Positions 1 to 5,329 of a stretch of 6,318 bases of DNA are shown here, piece after piece. Position numbers and translations under genes: made by a program. The notes below the pieces were generated by a model. The model did no database searches. It was not told the origin of the DNA and saw nothing but the letters and a program-made list of their open reading frames with translations. This DNA comes from Nitrospira sp. Its GTDB lineage: Bacteria > Nitrospirota > Nitrospiria > Nitrospirales > Nitrospiraceae. Every line of letters starts with the position of its first letter. The stretch's first letter is position 1. The DNA lies in contig JABMDE010000080.1 of the NCBI GenBank assembly GCA_015904055.1, positions 8,825 to 15,142 on the forward strand. The letters run 5' to 3'.

Positions 1-46
1 TTTCAGCCCACGCGAGTATCCAAGAACTGCAACAGCCCTTCTGACA

Positions 47-81
47 TTTCACCTTTTACGTCTCACGTTTCACGCCTTACG
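47..81. repeat. Degenerate tandem heptad array (TTTCACG type)
   Basis: Five consecutive 7-base units can be read: TTTCACC, TTTTACG, TCTCACG, TTTCACG, CCTTACG. The array sits 5 bases beyond the stop codon of the CBS gene, in its 3' flank. Thirteen bases of it (61-73, TCTCACGTTTCAC) recur exactly at 3123-3135 in a second array in this window, so this is a dispersed repeat type and not chance sequence. Function is unknown. Positions 1-46 to the left show nothing I can identify. Confidence 0.7.
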
Positions 82-86
82 TCTTG

Positions 87-521
87 CTAGTCCTGCGAGA
101 TCTTCGGTTCGGAGTACCCCCCCGCTGCCGGAACCGCTGACTGCGCATACCGCTTGTAATGCAGCAGCAGGTCACGCACCGAGATCACGCCCACAATCGC
201 GCCGCCTTTCGTCACGCCGAGATGTCGCACACCCAAGTCCGCCATCATATCCTGAGCATCGTCGACCGTGCGGCTCTCCTCGATCGTGCAAACCGGACTG
301 GTCATGATCTTCTCAACCGTCAACTTACCCAACGGCTTGCCGCTCGCCACGGCGCGCCGCACGATGTCCGTATCCGTGACGACACCAACCAACGCTTTTC
401 CCTTCTTCACGAATAACGACCCCACCCGCGCCGTACGCATGGTTTTAGCGGCGCTGGAAATCGATGTCTTCGGCCCCACACTCTTGGGTTTCTTGTTCAT
501 GATCTTCGACACTGTGGACAT
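87..521 (-). CDS. Two-CBS-domain protein
   Basis: A 144-residue cytoplasmic protein made almost entirely of a tandem CBS pair (Bateman module). The first CBS covers about residues 1-62, with GVVTDTDIVRRAV at 46-58. The second covers about 70-125, starting with KIMTSP and ending with GVISVRDLLL at 111-120. The G-[VI]-[VI]-[ST]-x-x-D pattern closing each repeat is the usual ribose/phosphate-contacting edge of adenine nucleotide binding CBS domains, so a role in sensing AMP, ATP or a related ligand is likely. No catalytic domain is attached; the ~20-residue tail is low in structure. Such stand-alone CBS proteins are common and their partners are usually unknown. The start is supported by a strong GGGAGGA Shine-Dalgarno sequence about 5 bases upstream of ATG. 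It lies 49 bases downstream of the dehydrogenase gene on the same strand and may be co-transcribed with it. Confidence 0.93.
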   Translation of the reverse strand: MSTVSKIMNKKPKSVGPKTSISSAAKTMRTARVGSLFVKKGKALVGVVTDTDIVRRAVASGKPLGKLTVEKIMTSPVCTIEESRTVDDAQDMMADLGVRHLGVTKGGAIVGVISVRDLLLHYKRYAQSAVPAAGGYSEPKISQD

Positions 522-570
522 GCGTTCCTCCCTTCAACAATGGTTTCGAATGAATATCGGTTGTCTTCAC

Positions 571-1599
571 TCACACTGTCAGCATGATTTTACCGAAAAA
601 CTTTCTGCTCAACATCAGTTCCTGTGCGGCACGTGCTTCCTGAAGCGGATAGGTGCGATCAATCACGGGTATCAACCGCTTCTGGCCCATGAGTTCTGAC
701 ACCTTCACCAACTCGGCCCGCGTCCCCATATACGACCCTTTGATGGTGAACTGGCGGGAATAGACATAGCGGAGGTCCAGCTTAACTTCCGATCCGGTAG
801 TGGCGCCACACGTAATCAATCGGCCCCCCTTGGCCAGGGAGGCCATGCACGTCTCCCAGACTTCCTGGCCGATATGCTCGATCACCACATCGACACCCTT
901 CCCTTCGGTCAACAGCTTCACGCGCTCCGCCACCTTTTCTTTGCCGTGATTGATGACCGCGTCGGCGCCAAGGACCACGGCCTTGGGAATTTTCTCGTCG
1001 GAACCGACCGTCGTAATGACCCGCGCCCCGGCCAGCTTCGCTAATTGGACGGCCATGCTCCCCACCCCGCTACCCGCCCCCATAATTAGCACGGTCTCGC
1101 CATGCTGCAAACCAGCCAACGCAAACAGCATGTGCGAGGCTGTCACGGAAACGAGCGGGAAGGCCGCCGCCTGCTCAAACGTCAGGTTCTCCGGCATCGG
1201 CAGGACATTGCGGAACGGCACCTTCACATACTCGGCATAGCCGCCATGCGTCTTCGCCCCGATGATCCCGAATGTGCTGCAGAGATTATCCCGGCCGGCC
1301 AGACAGTTCTCACACGTCCAGCAACTGAGTCCGGGTGAGACAAACACCCGCGCTCCAACAGTCACTCCCTCAACCTGTGCTCCAACCTGCTCGACAACCC
1401 CTGCGATATCCGATCCGGACACATGAGGCAACGGGATCGGATAGGCAGGATTCCCCTGCCTGATCCAAATGTCGAGATGGTTCAACGCACAAGCCTTGAC
1501 CCGAACGAGGACCTCTCCCGAACCGATTGTCGGTATCGGCAAGTCCTCATAGGACAACTTCTCCGGCCCGCCATGTTCCTTAAATACCACGGCATTCAT
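571..1599 (-). CDS. Zinc-type MDR alcohol dehydrogenase / quinone-oxidoreductase-like protein
   Basis: A full-length 342-residue medium-chain dehydrogenase/reductase, expected to be a soluble NAD(P)H-dependent oxidoreductase. An N-terminal GroES-like domain (about 1-130) carries a structural-zinc loop with Cys93, Cys96, Cys99 and Cys107 (C-x2-C-x2-C-x7-C). The Rossmann domain has the dinucleotide motif GAGSGVG at 174-180. At the catalytic site Cys37 is present, but the classical GHE motif reads GSD at 62-64. The second zinc ligand of ordinary alcohol dehydrogenases is therefore replaced, as in the Zn_ADH_like1/QOR-like branch. Segments EHIGQEVWE and LITCGATTGS also fit that branch. The substrate cannot be told; reduction of a quinone, an enal or an alcohol/aldehyde pair are all possible. 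The start is ATG with AAGGTGGA upstream. The gene follows PhzF by 159 bases containing a long palindrome and precedes the CBS gene by 49 bases. Confidence 0.93.
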   Translation of the reverse strand: MNAVVFKEHGGPEKLSYEDLPIPTIGSGEVLVRVKACALNHLDIWIRQGNPAYPIPLPHVSGSDIAGVVEQVGAQVEGVTVGARVFVSPGLSCWTCENCLAGRDNLCSTFGIIGAKTHGGYAEYVKVPFRNVLPMPENLTFEQAAAFPLVSVTASHMLFALAGLQHGETVLIMGAGSGVGSMAVQLAKLAGARVITTVGSDEKIPKAVVLGADAVINHGKEKVAERVKLLTEGKGVDVVIEHIGQEVWETCMASLAKGGRLITCGATTGSEVKLDLRYVYSRQFTIKGSYMGTRAELVKVSELMGQKRLIPVIDRTYPLQEARAAQELMLSRKFFGKIMLTV

Positions 1600-1647
1600 G
1601 CCATTCCACCTTTCTCATATCCCTTCCTCACACACCTCTCACAACGG

Positions 1648-1766
1648 AGTTTTGAACGAGTGGGTGCAGCGAGGTGGTGCCTGACCGCCCGCAGCGGAGT
1701 CCCTACACCGGGCGGGGTGCGAGGACAGTCAGGCTCCTCGCTGACAGGACCTGCGAGTTCAAAACT
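1648..1766. repeat. Long imperfect palindrome (31 paired bases in four stems)
   Basis: Nested inverted repeats: AGTTTTGAAC (1648-1657) pairs with GTTCAAAACT (1757-1766); CAGCGAGG (1667-1674) with CCTCGCTG (1736-1743); GCCTGAC (1679-1685) with GTCAGGC (1728-1734); CGCCCG (1686-1691) with CGGGCG (1709-1714). The apical loop is about 17 bases, and the internal loops are asymmetric (9/13, 4/1 and 0/13). It fills most of the gap between PhzF and the dehydrogenase gene, and its outermost arm contains the PhzF stop codon. No T-run follows on either strand, so it is not a textbook intrinsic terminator. A REP/MITE-like dispersed element or a structured mRNA spacer is the likeliest reading. Confidence 0.75.
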
Positions 1767-2688
1767 TCAATACCCCCTCCAGCACCCGTACACACTGCCC
1801 TCCGACCTTGACCGATTGAATGATGTCGTCATCGGAATCGACTCGGACATAGACGCGCGAAGGCCGATCGATTTCATAGCCTTGCTCGGCGATAATTTCG
1901 GTGACCGGCGCCACATCGACGACGCCGTTCTGGACCAGATAGGCACCCAAGGCACCGCTCGCGCTGCCTGTCGCAGGATCTTCCAGAATTCCGATCGAGG
2001 GGGCGAACATCCTGGTATGCACCGTGGAGGAAGGTTCCACGGTGACCGTCGTAAACACCATGATGCCATTTGCGCCATACCGGCGACACACATCCGCAAT
2101 CGCTGAGGCATCGGGACGGATCGACCGGACTGCCGTCAGTGTCCGCACGGGCACGATCAATACCGGCAGTCCGGTGGAAACGGCTTCGATCGGCCACTTG
2201 GTGTCGGCAATGACGTGCTTCGATAGACCCAGCGCCGCGGCAACTTTGTAGAGATCCTCAGCCTCTTCGACCGGCCCAAGAAATTCCGGTTTGGGCTGTG
2301 TCATCACCACCTGCTCCACCAATCCATCATCCACATGCAGTTCGACGGGGAACAGCCCGATATTGCACTCCTGCATCAGCCGCGTGACCGGTTCTTTCGC
2401 GGAGATGATTCCCAGCTCGGCCAGAATAAAGAAGGTGCCCAGGACCGGATGGCCGGCGAAAGGAATTTCTTGCGTGGGAGTAAAGATGCGGAGCCGCGCC
2501 ACGGCCGCCGGATCGGTCGGCGGGAAGACAAAGACCGTCTCGGACAGATTCATTTCGCGCGCGATCTGCTGCAGCAGATCGTCGCTCAACCCTTGCGCAT
2601 CAGGAATGACTGCGACCGGATTGCCTCCGAACGGCTGAGAGGTAAACACGTCGGCCTGGTAGAACTTCAGCGACCGCGGCTCAGGCAT
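1759..2688 (-). CDS. PhzF-family isomerase/epimerase-like protein
   Basis: A complete 309-residue member of the PhzF (DapF-fold) family: two mirror-related alpha/beta hotdog-like halves with an active site in the cleft. The N-terminal signature FYQADVFTSQPFGGNPVAV is at 9-27. The conserved acid equivalent to PhzF Glu45 is Glu50 in NLSETVFV. EIPFAGHP is at 74-81, and the C-terminal half has the phosphate/carboxylate loop EDPATGSASGA at 236-246. The family includes PhzF of phenazine biosynthesis and many uncharacterised isomerases. No other phz gene is in the window, so a phenazine role should not be assumed; an unknown small-molecule isomerisation is the honest call. The ATG is the only plausible start, because an in-frame TAG lies shortly upstream. 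The AAGGAG ribosome site is rather distant (about 12 bases). It diverges from the small J-like gene across 102 bases. Confidence 0.93.
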   Translation of the reverse strand: MPEPRSLKFYQADVFTSQPFGGNPVAVIPDAQGLSDDLLQQIAREMNLSETVFVFPPTDPAAVARLRIFTPTQEIPFAGHPVLGTFFILAELGIISAKEPVTRLMQECNIGLFPVELHVDDGLVEQVVMTQPKPEFLGPVEEAEDLYKVAAALGLSKHVIADTKWPIEAVSTGLPVLIVPVRTLTAVRSIRPDASAIADVCRRYGANGIMVFTTVTVEPSSTVHTRMFAPSIGILEDPATGSASGALGAYLVQNGVVDVAPVTEIIAEQGYEIDRPSRVYVRVDSDDDIIQSVKVGGQCVRVLEGVLKF

Positions 2689-2753
2689 TTCGCCACGATA
2701 CTCCTTCTACTGAAAAATGGAAACTGCCGAACGAACGGACCATTACCGGCCTG

Positions 2754-2784
2754 ATTTGACAGGCACCGCGCGGCTTTGTCACAC
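2754..2784. promoter_or_regulatory. Candidate face-to-face overlapping promoters between PhzF and the J-like gene
   Basis: On the minus strand GTGACA (2777-2782) and TCAAAT (2754-2759) are spaced 17 bases, a reasonable -35/-10 pair for PhzF. On the plus strand a perfect TTGACA (2756-2761) lies 17 bases before a poor -10 (TCACAC, 2779-2784), aimed at the ATG at 2791. The boxes of one promoter lie on those of the other, so mutually exclusive transcription is possible. The minus-strand pair is the stronger one. This is motif reading only. Confidence 0.35.
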
Positions 2785-2790
2785 TTGCCC

Positions 2791-3051
2791 ATGACCGACG
2801 ACGCCGTCCCTGAAGAAATCGTCCGTGCGTTGGATGTCCTGGGCCTCAAATTGCCCATCACATCCGAAGATCTTGATCGGGCCAAACGGGTCCAGCTCTA
2901 TAACTGGAACCCGGCCCGTTACGCCAATCTCACAAATAATCCAACGCAATATATGACGGCCTACAAGAAGGCCGAAGAGATGACCAAGCTCGTCGAAGCG
3001 TCGCACGCACTGCTCTCGGCTGTGCTGGTGCCCGACGATGAGACCCCGTAA
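2791..3051 (+). CDS. Small J-domain-like protein lacking HPD
   Basis: An 86-residue acidic, soluble protein. Its layout resembles a J-domain: LGLKLPITSEDLDRAKR (17-33) looks like helix I/II of DnaJ-like domains (LGL-x3-I-x2-EDL-x-RA). NWNPARY (38-44) occupies the place of the xHPDRx loop, and AYKKAEEMTKLVEASHALLS (57-76) fits helix III (xKAEExxKxxxxAxxLLS). The catalytic His-Pro-Asp that stimulates Hsp70 ATPase reads Asn40-Pro41-Ala42, so it should not activate DnaK in the normal way. The similarity is by eye and moderately convincing. I chose ATG at 2791 over an in-frame TTG at 2776; neither has a clear ribosome site, and the ATG may be the start of a leaderless message. The gene diverges from PhzF, and its TAA stop falls inside the first unit of a heptad array. 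Confidence 0.7.
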   Translation: MTDDAVPEEIVRALDVLGLKLPITSEDLDRAKRVQLYNWNPARYANLTNNPTQYMTAYKKAEEMTKLVEASHALLSAVLVPDDETP

Positions 3052-3081
3052 AACGTGAAACGTAAAAAGTGAGAGGTGCGG
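3047..3081. repeat. Heptad array, left arm of an inverted pair
   Basis: Five 7-base units read CGTAAAA, CGTGAAA, CGTAAAA, AGTGAGA, GGTGCGG, which is the reverse complement type of TTTCACG. The TAA stop of the upstream J-like gene (3049-3051) is built from the first unit. Together with the array at 3116-3150 it can form an imperfect hairpin or cruciform about 35 bases long per arm, with a loop of about 34 bases, between two convergent genes. Confidence 0.7.
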
Positions 3082-3115
3082 GCCACGCTGACTCAGAAAT
3101 CCTTCTGTATTTGGT

Positions 3116-3150
3116 CCTTACCTCTCACGTTTCACTTTTCACCTTTCACG
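3116..3150. repeat. Heptad array, right arm of an inverted pair
   Basis: Five units read CCTTACC, TCTCACG, TTTCACT, TTTCACC, TTTCACG. The last unit overlaps the TGA stop (3146-3148, complement) of the minus-strand chimeric gene. Bases 3123-3135 equal 61-73 exactly. The reverse complement aligns unit by unit with the left arm at 3047-3081, including the shared GTGAGAGGT. It may work as a two-way transcription end for the converging genes, or be an unrelated expanding repeat. Confidence 0.7.
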
Positions 3151-3718
3151 AGATTTCGTGACTCGTGACCCGGCTCATCCCTTCATCGCCTTCCGGACGG
3201 ACCACCGGCCAGGTAATCAAGCCCGACACCCCTTCCGGCGATCCGACCGGCTGGGTTTGCTGCGCATAGATTTGCGGCAACCGGTTGGTGCCGAACTTCG
3301 AGATATAGAGGAACACGTGCTCGCGCGAGTTGACGCGCACCGCCCAGGGGTGAAAATCGTTCTTGTAGAACTCTTCGCAGAGCTGCATCGCATCGAGGCA
3401 CGAGAGGGTGCTGGGGTCATTCAGCGTGTAGTAATAGTCGAGCGGGAGATCGTACTCGTCCTGTTTGTGAATCGTAATGCCAAATTGCTCCGGATGGCGC
3501 ACCATCGGCGTATGGCGGTACGCTACGAAGTAGAACAGTTCCAGTGAGTGAATCGCCGGCTGGTTCTCCAGGACGAACTGCCTGGTTTCCATCGCTTCCT
3601 GGAACGTTTCGCCAGGAAATCCGTAGAAGGCCATCACATGGTTCCAGATCCCGGCCTGCGCCGCCATCTGGAGATTACGCTGGATCACGTGCTTCGTCGC
3701 GTGCTTGTCCATGAGATT
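3146..3718 (-). pseudogene. Radical SAM C-terminal remnant within the chimera
   Basis: Encodes residues 196-385. The run LMDKHATKHVIQRNLQMA continues smoothly into AAQAGIWNHVMAFYGFPGET, as in radical SAM proteins of the COG1032 type, where an LxxxxK-x-T helix precedes the GFPGET strand. The C-terminal tail after about residue 290 (DAMQLCEEFYKNDFHPWAV, EHVFLYISKFG) appears complete to its own stop. Roughly the N-terminal two thirds of the parent enzyme, including the B12 domain and the iron-sulfur motif, would be missing. Confidence 0.7.
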
Positions 3719-4303
3719 CGACTTGTCCCAGATCGGTGTCGCAATCGCGCCAGGCTCCACGATCGACACTTCGATCCCCCATTGTTGAACTTCCAATCGC
3801 AACGCATCAGTGATCGCTTCAAGGGCAAACTTCGACGCCGAATAGGGACCCATTAACGGCATCGCCGCACGGCCTGCAATCGAGCCCATATTGATAATAC
3901 GTCCTCGGGCCAGCCGTATCAGCGGAAGGAACGCCTGCGTGACCGCCACCTGGCCGATCAGATTGATTTCTAACTGCCGGCGCAGATCGGGAATCGGCAC
4001 CGCCTCCAGCGGACCCACCACCGCGATGCCGGCATTGTTGATAAGGCCGAACAATCCGCTGGTGCCGACGTGCTGGGCAACGATCGCGTGGGATTGTTGG
4101 ATCGACGCGTCATCCGTCACATCGAGGATGAGCGGGATCAACCGGTTCGCTTCACCCTGCCGTTGCAACGCCTCGCCATCCTCATTTTTTCGGACGCCTG
4201 CAAAGACCACAAAGCCTAAGCGGTCCAGATGAAGCGCGCAGGCTGCTCCGATTCCCGTGGACGCGCCAGTGATGACCACTGCCCTACCGTTCCCAATCAA
4301 CAT
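3146..4303 (-). CDS. Chimeric ORF: short-chain dehydrogenase fused to radical SAM C-terminus
   Basis: A 385-residue open frame made of two unrelated parts. Residues 1 to about 195 are a classical SDR: NAD(P) motif TGASTGIG (12-19), NNAG (89-92), catalytic Asn114, Ser141, Tyr154, Lys158 and the post-active-site PGAIATPIW (184-192). At about 195-197 the SDR stops before its substrate-binding C-terminal helices. The rest resembles the distal barrel and tail of B12-binding radical SAM proteins (IWNHVMAFYGFPGET at 219-233, then FYFVAYRHTP, DLPLDYYYTLN). The cobalamin domain and the CxxxCxxC motif that holds the 4Fe-4S cluster are absent, so this half cannot do radical chemistry. No frameshift or stop marks the joint. 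The start ATG has GGAG about 10 bases upstream. It is likely the product of a deletion fusing two tandem genes, or an assembly misjoin; a working fusion is less likely. The reductase half may be unstable. Confidence 0.85.
   Translation of the reverse strand: MLIGNGRAVVITGASTGIGAACALHLDRLGFVVFAGVRKNEDGEALQRQGEANRLIPLILDVTDDASIQQSHAIVAQHVGTSGLFGLINNAGIAVVGPLEAVPIPDLRRQLEINLIGQVAVTQAFLPLIRLARGRIINMGSIAGRAAMPLMGPYSASKFALEAITDALRLEVQQWGIEVSIVEPGAIATPIWDKSNLMDKHATKHVIQRNLQMAAQAGIWNHVMAFYGFPGETFQEAMETRQFVLENQPAIHSLELFYFVAYRHTPMVRHPEQFGITIHKQDEYDLPLDYYYTLNDPSTLSCLDAMQLCEEFYKNDFHPWAVRVNSREHVFLYISKFGTNRLPQIYAQQTQPVGSPEGVSGLITWPVVRPEGDEGMSRVTSHEIS
3719..4303 (-). other. SDR portion of the chimera (truncated at its C-terminus)
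   Basis: Encodes residues 1-195, the Rossmann core with a complete Asn-Ser-Tyr-Lys tetrad. Related SDRs of this type usually continue for some 70-90 residues after the PG-x-I-x-T-P-[IW] segment, forming the substrate lid and the C-terminal helix; these are missing. Dinucleotide binding could survive, but substrate recognition is doubtful. Confidence 0.75.
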
Positions 4304-4399
4304 ATCAAGCCCGCTCCATTTTTCAAGAGGCCTTCGGTAGACACCGGCCTCGGTCTTCGGCTATCATCCCTGCCGACTTACCGGCAAATTCAACACCGT

Positions 4400-4475
4400 G
4401 GCGGTGTAGCTCAGTTGGTAGAGCAGCGGACTCATAAGCCGCGGGTCCCCCGTTCAATCCGGGGCACCGCCACCA
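4400..4475 (+). tRNA. tRNA with CAT anticodon, probably elongator Met
   Basis: A complete 76-base cloverleaf with encoded CCA. Acceptor GGCGGTG (4400-4406) pairs fully with CACCGCC (4465-4471), discriminator A4472, CCA 4473-4475. The D arm is GCTC/GAGC. The anticodon loop CTCATAA has CAT at 4433-4435. The T stem CCCCG/CGGGG encloses TTCAATC. G1-C72 pairing and the lack of three G-C pairs under the anticodon loop rule out initiator tRNA. Base 31 (A, 4430) faces base 39 (G, 4438), a mismatch closing the anticodon loop. Elongator tRNA-Met is the first choice; tRNA-Ile2, whose C34 becomes lysidine, cannot be excluded by eye. I see no clear promoter or terminator around it. Confidence 0.95.
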
Positions 4476-4751
4476 CATAAAGCCACCTCGACCCAGAGAC
4501 GTTATATGGCTCTTGGCAACGAGACAGCCTCTCCCAGTAAAACAAGTTCTTTTTATCAGTTCCATGCTTGGCATGGCATCGTGTGCTGTCTTTTTCTAGG
4601 AGGCGCCAAATTTTTCTATTGGAACAGCATATCGTTCAAATGACACCGCAGTTTCTTTATGCTCCATGCGACAAGCTCACTAGGAACTAGGAGGCATTAC
4701 CCCCCAGAAGCGACGCGATCAGGCTTGAGTTCTCTACTGAAAGGAACCGCC
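4476..4751. other. tRNA-to-PilZ intergenic region with hairpin and duplicated CTAGGAGGC
   Basis: These 276 bases are AT-richer than the rest and contain no convincing gene. CCATGC (4562-4567) and GCATGG (4571-4576) form a perfect 6-bp stem with a TTG loop; a run of five Ts (4591-4595) comes 14 bases later, too far for a standard terminator. The 9-mer CTAGGAGGC occurs twice, at 4596-4604 and 4687-4695; both contain an ideal Shine-Dalgarno core, but neither is followed at normal spacing by a good start. A 16-codon frame (ATG at 4640, stop at 4688-4690) ends inside the second copy and could be a leader peptide. Its support is weak. Confidence 0.4.
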
Positions 4752-5276
4752 ATGCTCAACTTGCCCGTGAAGGTTTCGGCGAGACACAACGGGAAATCGT
4801 TGCACCTGAACAACGCAGTGGAAACTATGACGTTGATCGGCCCGGATGACCAACCGCTGGGGACAGTATCCTGGGACGCCGTGATCGATTTCATTCACAA
4901 CTCAAGCAAAACGACCCGCCCTCAGCGGCGATCTCGCAATTACTCCCGCAGCCCGCTCGCAGCCACATTGCGCTATACGACACCAGGCAGTAGAAACTCC
5001 ACAGGCGTCACCTGTGAGATCGGCGGAGGCGGGATTTTCATTGAGACATCGAATCCCCCCCTCATAGGCACAATCCTCACACTAGAACTCGCCCTGCCTG
5101 ATGATCCCGCAAACCCGATCAGTGCGCAAGGACAAGTCGCCTGGGTCAGGGCCGAGGAACAGCGTCATGTGCTCTATCCTGGGATGGGGGTCCAGTTCAC
5201 TGAGATTTCAGATGAAAGCCGGGCCCGTATCGTCAAGATGGTTAAATCTCTAGACCACTCACGCAGCGGAAAGTGA
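4752..5276 (+). CDS. PilZ-domain protein
   Basis: A 174-residue soluble protein. Residues 1-50 form an unnamed N-terminal segment (LGTVSWDAVIDFI at 36-48). Residues about 58-168 are a PilZ domain of the Myxococcus type (TIGR02266-like): basic RRSRNYSRSPL at 59-69 with RxxxR at 62-66, EIGGGGIFIET at 89-99, then LTLELALPD, a QGQVAWVR strand and PGMGVQFTEI at 143-152. PilZ domains are cyclic-di-GMP receptors controlling motility, secretion or polysaccharide output. Here the second binding motif, normally [D/N]xSxxG, reads ExGxxG, so ligand binding may be weak or absent. An upstream in-frame ATG at 4659 would add 31 residues, but I chose 4752 because AAAGGA lies 6 bases before it. It ends 53 bases from the converging permease gene. 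Confidence 0.9.
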   Translation: MLNLPVKVSARHNGKSLHLNNAVETMTLIGPDDQPLGTVSWDAVIDFIHNSSKTTRPQRRSRNYSRSPLAATLRYTTPGSRNSTGVTCEIGGGGIFIETSNPPLIGTILTLELALPDDPANPISAQGQVAWVRAEEQRHVLYPGMGVQFTEISDESRARIVKMVKSLDHSRSGK

Positions 5277-5291
5277 ACCACATGCTTTTGT

Positions 5292-5308
5292 CTCCGGCCA
5301 TGTCGGAG
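5292..5308. terminator. Small hairpin between convergent genes
   Basis: CTCCG (5292-5296) and CGGAG (5304-5308) form a short stem with a 7-base loop in the 53-base gap between the PilZ and permease stop codons. Its position suits a shared terminator, but the stem is only 5 bp and no T-run follows on either strand, so it is weak. Confidence 0.25.
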
Positions 5309-5329
5309 CATCGAAATCATGAACGTAGC

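Noticed and set aside
1648..1766. Integron attC site
   Set aside because: The arms lack the RYYYAAC and GTTRRRY core sites required for attC (here GTTCAAA), and no integron integrase or cassette array is nearby.
1423..2106. Long plus-strand open frame spanning the PhzF/dehydrogenase gap
   Set aside because: It lies antisense to two clear genes, crosses the palindrome, has an Arg/His/Pro/Asp-rich shadow composition and matches no family I know.
2776..2790. TTG start for the J-like gene
   Set aside because: It has no ribosome site and adds only five residues; ATG 2791 is preferred, though the evidence is thin for both.
47..3150. CRISPR array
   Set aside because: Units are 7 bases, contiguous, without spacers, and no cas gene is visible.
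3158..3856. Plus-strand open frames antisense to the chimeric gene
   Set aside because: They are Arg-rich shadows of a coding strand with recognisable SDR and radical SAM motifs.
4400..4475. tRNA-associated integration site (att) with a mobile island
   Set aside because: I found no second copy of the tRNA 3' end in the window and no integrase; the flanking genes look chromosomal.
4568..4590. Sigma-54 promoter (TGGCAT ... TGTGCT)
   Set aside because: The GG and GC elements are not at the required spacing in either register.
4659..4751. N-terminal extension of the PilZ protein starting at 4659
   Set aside because: No ribosome site precedes it, its residues look unstructured, and a good site precedes ATG 4752.
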